In this document: positions 54,796 through 64,000 of the stretch, piece after piece
Layout: each line of letters starts with the position of its first letter
Position numbering within the stretch: position 1 is the stretch's first letter
NCBI GenBank assembly: GCA_037957365.1
Contig: JARHVA010004229.1
Span: 960,001-1,024,000, forward strand
Reading direction: 5' to 3'
From: Torreya grandis
Taxonomy: Eukaryota; Streptophyta; Pinopsida; Cupressales; Taxaceae
DNA: 64,000 nucleotides
Notes under the pieces: model-generated
The model's database searches: none
What the model was told of the DNA's origin: nothing
Seen by the model: only the letters and a program-made list of their open reading frames with translations
Translations under genes and position numbers: made by a program

Positions 54796-57700
54796 TATTT
54801 CTAAAATTTATCCTAGTGTTATTAATTTAAATGAATAATGACATTATTATTGTAAACCCATATATAAATATGTGGCACCACAAATATAACTAAAATATTT
54901 TCTAATATGGTGAACTACTTGACATGATGTCATTTGTATGAGAAACATGACTCAAAATATGTAATACCCTGGATATTTTAATTTTTTTCCATGTGTTATG
55001 TATTTAATTATGCAATTACATTGTAAAGGTAAATCTAACTCAAAATATCCAATAGTCCAAAATTTTCTTAATTTTCCTAGAGTTTTGAATTGTGTTGTAA
55101 AACAAAATTTATATGGTAAACCTAAAATGTGCACCACCCAAAATATTTAAACAATTTATCTCATTGTTGTTTCAAATTATATAAAATTTATCCTAGTGTT
55201 TCAAATTATGTAGTATCATAACATTAGTATCAAGACCTTGACTAAAAATATACAACACCGTAAATAATTATAAAATTTGTCTTAATGTTGTGAATTTTGA
55301 GATGTAACAACATTGGTATAGGAAACCTAAATCAAAATATGAACACCCAAAACATTTATAAAATTTGATTGAGTGATACAAATTACTTCACATAATGACA
55401 TTGGTATAGGAAACTTGACCCAAAATATGCAACACCATGTATATTTATGAAAATTTCTCCAATGTTTTGAATTATGTATTGAAATGACATTTTTATAGGA
55501 AACATCAATAAAAATATGAAACACCACAAAGATTTTATAAATTTTTCCAATATTTTAAATTGTGACATCTAATTACATTGGTATGAGAATGTTAACTATT
55601 TTTTAAATATCACATAATGTTCAAAACTACATGATATGACAACACTGGTATGAAAAAACTAAATCAAAATATGCAAAAAAATAAATATTTCTAAAATTTA
55701 TCTAAGTGTTTTGAATTTAATCATTCAACAACATTGGTATGGTAAAATTGACTCATAATATGTAATACCTAAAATATTTCTATATTTTTTGTGTTGTGAA
55801 TTGTGTCACACATTGACATTGCTACAAAGAAACTGACTCAAAATATATAGCACCTTAAATTTTTCCAAAAATTTTCCATGTTTTCAAAACCATACAAAAT
55901 AATGACATTGGTACAAGAAACCCACTTCAAAATTTGAAACACCCTAAATATTTTAAAACTTTGTCCTAGTGTTATGAACTACACTACAAAATAATATTGG
56001 TATAGGAACTATGACTCAAAATATGAAACACCCTAAATATTTTTAAAATTTGTCCTAGGAAAAAAAATTATGCCATGTAATGACATTGATACAGGAAACC
56101 TAAGATAAAGTATTTAGAACCCCAAATATTTCTATAATTTGTCCTAGTGTTACAAATCACACCATACAATGACATTGGTATGTGAAACCTTACTCAAAAT
56201 ATGAAACAACCCAAATATTTCAAAAATTTGTCCCAATGTTGAAAATTACATTAATCAATAACATTGGTATAAGAATCTCAACTCAAAATATGAAACATGC
56301 CAAATATTTATAAATTTTATACCAATATTGAGAGTTATGCCATGTAATGACACTATTATGGGCAACCCAACTAAAAATATGCAACAACACAAATATTACT
56401 ATAATTTATCCTAATTTTAAAAATTGAGTCATGTAATGACATTGGTACATGAAACTCCACTCAAAATATACAACACCATAAATATTTATAGAATTTGTCC
56501 TAGTGTTTCAAATTTCACAACACAACATTGGTATGAAAAACGTAACTCATAATATACAGCATCTAAAATATTTTCAAAATTTGTTTCAATATTATCAAAT
56601 ATGGTGCAAAAAGACACTCGTATGGTAAACCTAATTCAAAATATTTAGCACACTTAATATTTCTCAAATTTGTCCTAGTGTTTCAAATTGTGACACACAA
56701 TGACATTGGTACAAGAAACTAGAATAAAAATACCAACACCCCAAATATGTTTGAAATTTGTCCTACTATTGTGAATTATGTCATGAAATGACATTGGTAT
56801 AGGAAACCTAACTCAAAATATGTAACATCCTAAATATGTCCCAATGTTACAAGTTGTTTCATACAATGACATTAGTATGGGAATCCTAATTCAAATTATG
56901 CAGCAATCCAAATATTTATGAAATTTGTCCTCATGTTATGAATTACATTATGCAATGACATTGGCATATTAAAATCAACTAAAAAAATATAAAACCCTAA
57001 ATAGTTTAAAAATTTATCCCAATTTTACAAATAAAATCACAAAATGCCATTGGTATGAGAAATGACTCAAAATATGTAAGTACCTAAATATTTCCAAATT
57101 TTCTCTAATGTTACTAAAAATTGCACTAGTTAGTGACATGGGTATGGGAAACCCAATTTAAAATATTTAAAAACACTACTATTTTTAAATTTGTCCCAAT
57201 ATTGGAATTCAACCGCATAATGAATTTAGTATAGGAAGCTTTGATCAAAATATAAAAACCCCTAAATATATATGAATTATGTCCCAATGTTGTGAATTGT
57301 GCAATATAAAGACATTGGTATGGGAAACCTGACTCAAAATATGTAACACCCTATATATTTCTCTAGTTTGTCCTAATGTTACAAACTACACCATGTAATG
57401 ACAGTTATATATTCATATTGATATAAAATATGCAAAATCCAAAATATTTTTAAAACTTGTCCCAATGTTGTGAACTATAATAATAATGACATTGTTATGG
57501 GAAACTTAACTCAATATATGAAACACCCCAAATATATCATAACTTTGTCCTAGTTTTATGAATTGTGCCACATAATGACATTAGTATGGGAAACCTAAAT
57601 CATAATATATAACACCTCAAATGTTTCTCAATAATTCTTATTGTTGTGAATTACACCATGTAATGACATTGGTATAGGATGCTTGACTCATAATATGCAA

Positions 57701-60700
57701 CACCCAAAATATTTTTGATATACGTACCAATGAAATTAATTATATCATGCATCAAAATTTTTATGGGAAACTTGTTTCATAATATGTAACACCATAAATT
57801 AATTTTGTAATTTTTCCTAGAAAATTAAATTACATCACGTAATGACAATGGTATAGAAAACTCAAATAAAAATATGCAACACCTAAGTATTTCTAAAATT
57901 TGTCCCATAATTACAATTTATGTCATGAAATGACATTGATAAGGCAAATGTGACTCAAAATATGCAACACCCCAAATATTTCATTTTTTCTAGTGTTGTG
58001 AATCACACCAGACAATGACATTGGTAAATGAAATTTGATTCAAATCATGAAACAACCAAATTTTTACAAAATATTCCTAGTCTTATTAATTGTGTCACAC
58101 AATGACATTGGTAGAGGAAACCCAACTAAAAATTTGTAACACCCTAAGTATTTTGTAAATTTTTCCCAGTGTTGGGAATTACCACACAATGATATCAATA
58201 TGTCAAAGCTGACTAAAAATATACAAAACCCCAAATAGTTCTAAAATGTGTCTTATTGTTATGAATTGTACCATATATTAACATTGGTATGGGAAATCTA
58301 ACTCAAAATATGAAACACCTCAAATGTTTTCAAAACTTGTCCTAGTGTTGTAAATTATGTTATACAATGACATTGGTACAAGAAACATTACTGAAAACAT
58401 GGGACACCCAAAATATTGTTGAAATTTGTCCCAGTGTTGTGAATTATGCCACATAATGACCTTATGGAAAATTGACTCAAAATATGTAACACCCCATATA
58501 TCTATATATTTGGTCCTAGTTTTATGAATTGTGATATAAATGACATTATTATGGGAAACCTAACTCAAAATATGAAACATCCCAAATATTTCTATAATTT
58601 GTCCCAATTTTATAAATTGGGTACATAATAACATTATAATGAGAAATTGACACAAAATATCCAACAACCCATTTTTTTTCAAAAATTTATGCCTATGTTG
58701 CAAATGATTGCATCACAAAATGACATTTGTAGGGGAACCTAATTAAAATTATGCAACATACAAAATATTTTAAAAAATCTATCCATTTTTGTAATTTAAA
58801 TCATGTAATGACATTCGTATGAGAAATTACTAAAAATATGAAACACCTAATACATTTTTGAAATTTGTCTCAATGTTGTGAATTACATCATGCAATGACA
58901 TTAGTAAATAAAACCTGAGTCAAAATATGTAACACCTCATGTATTTAAAAATTTCCCCAATGTTTCAAATTGTGAATCATAATGACATTGGTATGGTAAA
59001 CTCAAATTGAAATAAACATCACCCCATATATTTATGATATTTGTCCTAATTTTATGAATTTCATTGAGGAGTCATATTAGACAAGAAACCTAATGTAAAA
59101 TATGTAACAAGGAAAATATTTCCTAAATATATCCTAGTGTTTGAAATTGCTTCATACAACAACATTATTATGGGAAACCAACTCAAAATAGGCAAAACAT
59201 AAAATATTTTAAAAATTTGTCACTATGTTTTGAATTATGTCATGTAACAATATTGGTATAAGAAATCCAAGTCAAAATATGTAACACCCCAAATAATTAT
59301 AAAATTTGTCCCAATGTTGTGAATGACACCCCAAAAAGACTTCATTATGAGAAAACCCATTCAAAATGTGTAATAAACGAAATGTTATTTAACTTTGTCT
59401 TAGTGATTCCAACTATCATGCAAAACAACATTTGTATGAGAAAAGTGAATCAAAAAATGTAACACCCCAAATATTTATGAAATTTGTGTTAATGTTATGA
59501 ATTATTTCATTTAATGACATTAATATGGGAAACCTAAAAACAAATATGCAACAACCTAGGTACTTTGAAAATTATTCTCACTGTTACAAATTAAATCATA
59601 CAACAACATTTCTATAGGAAACTTAACTCAATTTATGTAACACCTCAAATATTTCCATAAATTATCTAAAGTTTCCAAATTATTTTTTCAACAACATTTA
59701 TAGAATAAACCTCACTTAAAAAATGCAACACACTAAGTATTTCAAAAATTTCTCCCAATGTTGAAAATTGCACTACATGACATTGGTATGGGAAACCTAA
59801 CTCAAAATATGAAACAACCCAAATATTTCCAAAATTTATCTTAGTGTTGTGAATTTTATCATGAAAAAACATTTGTATGGGAACCTTGACTAAAAATATA
59901 CAACACCCTAAAAATTTCAAAATTTTATCCCAATGTTCTGAATTATGTTATGTAAAGACATTGGTGTGAGAAGATTGACTCAAAATATGCAACACCTCAA
60001 ATATTTATATAATTTTTCATAGTGTTAAAAATTGTGTTATTTAATTACATTGATACTATAAAATCCACTCAAGATATACAAGACCCTAAATATTTCTAAA
60101 ATTTGTCTTACTATTGAAAATTGTATAACACAACAACATTGGTATGATAAACTTAAGTCAAAGTATGGAACCCACCAATTTTATTTTAAAAATTTATAGT
60201 GTTGTTAATTTTTATTCAAAATGACATTAATATGGTAAACCTCTCTCAAAATATGAAACAACCAAAATATTTATAAAAAATTTCATAGCACTCCAAATTG
60301 TGTTGCACAATGACATTGGTATGGGAAACATCACTCAAAATATGAAAAACCCCATATATTTTTGAAAATTTTCCCATTTTCTTGAATTATACCACATAAT
60401 TACATTGTTTTGGGAAACCAATTCAAAATATTTAACAATAAAAACAATTTCAAAATATGTCACAATGTTGTGAATTACACAATATAATGTCATTGGTATG
60501 GGAAAACATAACTCAAAATATGCAACACTCCAAATATTTCTAAAATTTGTTTTATTTTTAAAATTACTCCACATAATGACATTGTTTTAGGAAAGTCAAC
60601 TCAAAATATGAAACACCTCAATTATTTTAAAAAATTATCTTATGTTATGAATTGTGCATGAAATGACATTAGTATAGGAAATCTGACTCAAAATATGCAA

Positions 60701-61529
60701 CACCCCAAATATCTTTAAAAAATACCACTATTGAAAATTTCACCATGTAATGACATTGGTATGGGAAACTTGAATCAAAATATGAAACACCCCAAATATC
60801 TCTAAAAATTGAGCTAGTGTTTTGTATTATGCCAGGTAATGACATTAGTATAGGAAATGCAACTTAAAATATGCAACAACAAAAATGTTTTCAAATTATT
60901 TCCATTGTTGTGAACTATGCCATGAAATGACATTTGTATAATAAACCTAACTCAAAATATGTAAAAACCTAATTACTTTTGGATTTTTTTTCAATGTTTT
61001 GTATTGAGTCATATAATGACATTGGTATGGGAAAATTAGATCAAAATATCAAACACTAAAATATTTTTGAAACGTGTCTCATTGTTAAAAATTTCACTAT
61101 TAAATTAAATTAGTATGTGAAAAAAATCTCAAAATTTAAAACAACCCAAATATTTTATAAAAAAATTGTCTTAGTGTTATGAATTCCAAAACATAATTAT
61201 AGTGGTATGAGAAACTTGACTCAAAATATGTAACACCCCAAATATTTTTGAAATTTGTCCCAACATTGTAAATTACAATATGAAATAACATTAGTATAGG
61301 AAACATGACTCAAAATATCAAAAATTGAAAATATTTTCAAAATTAGTTTTAGTGTTGTGTATTACATCGCATAATGACATTGATACATGAAACATGACTC
61401 AAAATATGCAAAAACACAAACATTTATTAAATTTTAGTGTTATGAATTATGTGATGCAATAATATTGGTATGATACATCCAACTCAAAATATGCAAAAAA
61501 AACAAATTGAAATTTGTATTGTGCCACAT

Positions 61530-62311
61530 GGGGTAAATTTTAGTGGAAAATATTTGTTAAGTCATGAATATTAATTTTTTGGGAAATTATATTTTTGAAT
61601 ATAGGAGTAGTACATAAGACCCAATTGCCTAAAAATATGGTATGTAAATTTTTTATGTGTCAAGTCACCAATTATTTATAATAATTGAATGGGTAGCCAT
61701 CTAATTCACCTTATATACATATGTTAAGAAAGGATTTCATCCAAATCTCATTTTTTACCTCTTTGATAAGTTGAATCATGAGGGATTTAACTACATCCTT
61801 GTATCTACCTATTTGTCACTACCTAATTGCATCCTTAAAACCACCTCATTTTATCTATCACTCAATTATTACCACTTGACTATATATTTCCACCACCTGA
61901 CTAGATACAAAATTTAGTCAATTGCAACCTATAGTTTACTATCTTCATTATGTATCTAGGTGGAACCTACTATCATATGGCTACACCTTCCAATGGGGTG
62001 ATACTTTATATTGCCCGATCGCATGATGAAACTAGGTGATAATAGATGTCACTTGGTTACATGGTGGAACTAAGTAGCAATATGCACCATTAAACTACAT
62101 GATGCAACCAAGTGGAAACATGTGTTTCCTAATGAAATTTTTTAATTGGGCATCACTTGAGATTACTTTATACCATTCTGTAGATGGGTAGCTGTATTAA
62201 AAAGCATGAAATTAAAAAGTCACCTTTAGAACCTAAAATTTTTCCAAGGCTACAAATTAAATTAACCTAAAAAAACCTATGGGTTTAAATATGGGATATT
62301 AACATTTACCC
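61530..62311. mobile_element. Candidate non-autonomous DNA transposon
   Basis: A 782-bp non-satellite segment with no usable ORF. Its left end starts GGGGTAAATTTTA and its right end is ATTTACCC, giving short inverted termini (GGGTAAAT, with weaker similarity further in). The satellite is interrupted at GTGCCACAT and resumes at GATACATAATT, so ACAT may be a short target-site duplication. Internally, degenerate units around AGGTGGAA are arranged in opposite orientations on the two sides of about 61935. Family is uncertain: fold-back-like, hAT-type or another MITE. A plain insertion of unrelated DNA cannot be excluded. Confidence 0.45.
62017..62130 (+). repeat. Minisatellite, three 38-bp units inside the candidate transposon
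   Basis: Units at 62017-62054, 62055-62092 and 62093-62130 share CATGRTG, an ACTAGGTGATAATA-like core and a run ending in ATG. One or two decayed units may precede them (from about 61941). The core also occurs in reverse complement at about 61835-61915 (ACCACTTGACTA, ACCACCTGACTA). Confidence 0.65.
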
Positions 62312-64000
62312 TAGATACATAATTAAAATAGTACAAGAAACCTAGATCAAAATATACAATACCCTAATTACTTTCAAAATTTGTCCCATTTTTATGAATT
62401 ATATTGCATAATGACATTGGTAGGGGAAACATAATTCAAAATATGTAAAATACCAAATATTTTTGACATTTGTCCTAGTGTTGTAAATTATACAATGAAA
62501 CAACATTTGTATGGGAAACTTAGCTCAAAATATGTAAAATGACATATAATTCTAAAATTTGTCATAATGTTCTGAATTGTGCCATGAAATGACATTAGTA
62601 TGAGAAATTTGAATCAAAATATACAACACCCAAAATATTTCTAAAATTTTCCCTAGTATTTTAAATTATGACACATAATGACATTGGTATGAGAAACCCA
62701 ACACAAAATATTTAAAAACCTAAATATTTTTAAAATTTACCTCGATGTTTTAAATTACACCACAAAATGATGTTGGTAGGGGAAACCCTGCCTCAAAACA
62801 TGCTAAACATAGAATATTTTTGAAACTTGTCTTAATGTTTTAAATTACACTAAAAATGACATTTTTACAACTAAAGATATGTAAAAACTCAAATATTTCT
62901 AAAATTTGTCTCGATATTATGAATTATGTAGTGAAATGACCTTGGTAAGGGAAACTAGATTCTAAATATGTAACACCAAAACATATTTTTGATATTTTTT
63001 GAAGTGTTGTGAATTACATCATACAACAAAACTATTACAATAAACACAAATTAAAAAATGCAACACCATACATATTTCCAATAATTGTCATAATGTTTCA
63101 AATTGCATCACACAACATTGGTACAAGAAACTTGACTCAAAATATCCAACAACCCAAATATTTCCAAAATTTATCCTAATGTTTTAAATTACATCATGAA
63201 ATAACATTTTTATTAGAAACTAGATTCAAAATATGAAAAACCCCAAAACTTTATAAATTTTAATCTAGTGTTGTGAATTATGTTATGAAATGATCGGTAT
63301 AGGAAACCTGACTCAAAATATGCAACAACAAAAATATTTCCATAATTTCTAATAATGTTGAAAATTATGTCATGTAATTACATTGGTATGGGAAACACCA
63401 CTCTAAATATGCAATACCCCAAATATTTCTAATATTTTTTCCAGTGTTTTGAATTTCATGGAACAATAACATTGGTATAGGAAACTTGACATAAAATATG
63501 CAACACCCCAAATATTTTTTAAATTTGTTCTAGTTTTGTGAATTGTAACATGTGGTGACATTTTTATGCTAAACTAGACTAAAAATATTCAATACCCCAA
63601 ATATTTATAAAATTCATCTTCATGTTCCAAATTACAACACATAATGACATTGGTATGTGAAACATGACTCAAAAAATTCAAAACACCAAATATTTTTGAA
63701 ATTTGTCCTAGTTTTATGAATTAAGATATATAATTACATTGATATGGGAAACCTAATTATAAATATGTAACATCTAAAATAATTTAAAAATATGTCTTAG
63801 TGTTATGAATTTTGTCATGTAATGACATTGGTATGTGAAACCTTACTCAAATTATGCAACATCCCAAATATTTTAGAAATTTGTCTTAGTGTTATGAATC
63901 CCATTATGATTTACATTACTTCAATAAAATAAAATAAATATATTCAACACCCCAAATATTTTCAAAATTTTCCTAGTGTTGTGAATTATGACACAAAATG
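62312..64000 (+). repeat. Satellite array, block 4
   Basis: After the non-satellite insertion the 89-bp monomers resume, in the same orientation, and run off the right edge of the window. No gene is present. The first monomer is partial, starting from its ACATAAT position. Confidence 0.95.

Larger units (their letters stand above)
34035..61529 (+). repeat. Satellite array, block 3
   Basis: About 27.5 kb of the same 89-bp satellite in the same orientation, beginning with the right 18-bp target-site duplication of the LINE (34035-34052). It contains no gene. Short deletions within monomers are common, for example near 38447, 38950, 39248 and 42330. Confidence 0.97.

Noticed and set aside
1..64000. 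CRISPR-like regular repetition
   Set aside because: The whole 89-bp period is repeated with diffuse divergence. There are no constant repeats separated by unique spacers, and no cas genes.
1..64000. Centromere identity of the array
   Set aside because: Size and AT content fit, but I see no CENP-B-box-like motif, and the high divergence is equally typical of non-centromeric heterochromatin. Sequence alone cannot decide.

Overview
The window is almost entirely a plant-type satellite DNA array. I see no intact gene, no rRNA or tRNA, and no CRISPR. About 59 kb consists of head-to-tail copies of one AT-rich monomer of roughly 89 bp (by-eye consensus about 67% AT, no CpG). All copies are in the same orientation, roughly 670 of them, and neighbouring copies are strongly diverged. 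The four interruptions, especially a LINE with a CCHC zinc knuckle and a recognisable ORF2 start, suggest heterochromatin of a seed plant, probably one with a large genome. The species cannot be named from this sequence.

Layout: satellite 1-4707; LINE-related insertion on + (4708-5624); 121 bp of satellite; retroelement-like insertion on - (5746-7416) between 16-bp direct repeats with one mismatch; satellite 7417-32948; internally deleted LINE on - (32949-34034) between perfect 18-bp target-site duplications; satellite 34035-61529; candidate non-autonomous DNA transposon (61530-62311); satellite 62312-64000.

The main hidden structure lies above the monomer scale. About 19.1 kb of satellite (about 12775-31868) is repeated in tandem directly downstream (about 31876-53729). 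I found this by matching unusual monomers and shared broken monomers at a constant offset. The offset is about 19,073 bp before the LINE and about 20,178 bp after it, so the LINE plus one target-site duplication (1,104 bp) explains the shift almost to the base. The other copy keeps the empty site near 13857-13875. Later events belong to one copy only: a 442-bp duplication in copy 1, and in copy 2 a near-identical 1.08-kb triplication (44781-48022) and a 160-bp duplication. This gives a relative order of events: monomer amplification, then the 19-kb duplication, then LINE insertion and local re-amplifications (the order among these later events is not resolved, except that the triplication looks youngest).

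The LINE at 32949-34034 keeps the zinc-knuckle end of ORF1 (three in-frame stops) and the first codons of ORF2, then jumps to the 3' UTR. The element at 4708-5624 shares its 3' tail but has neither ORF. These two look like deleted members of one LINE family. All identity values are by-eye estimates.
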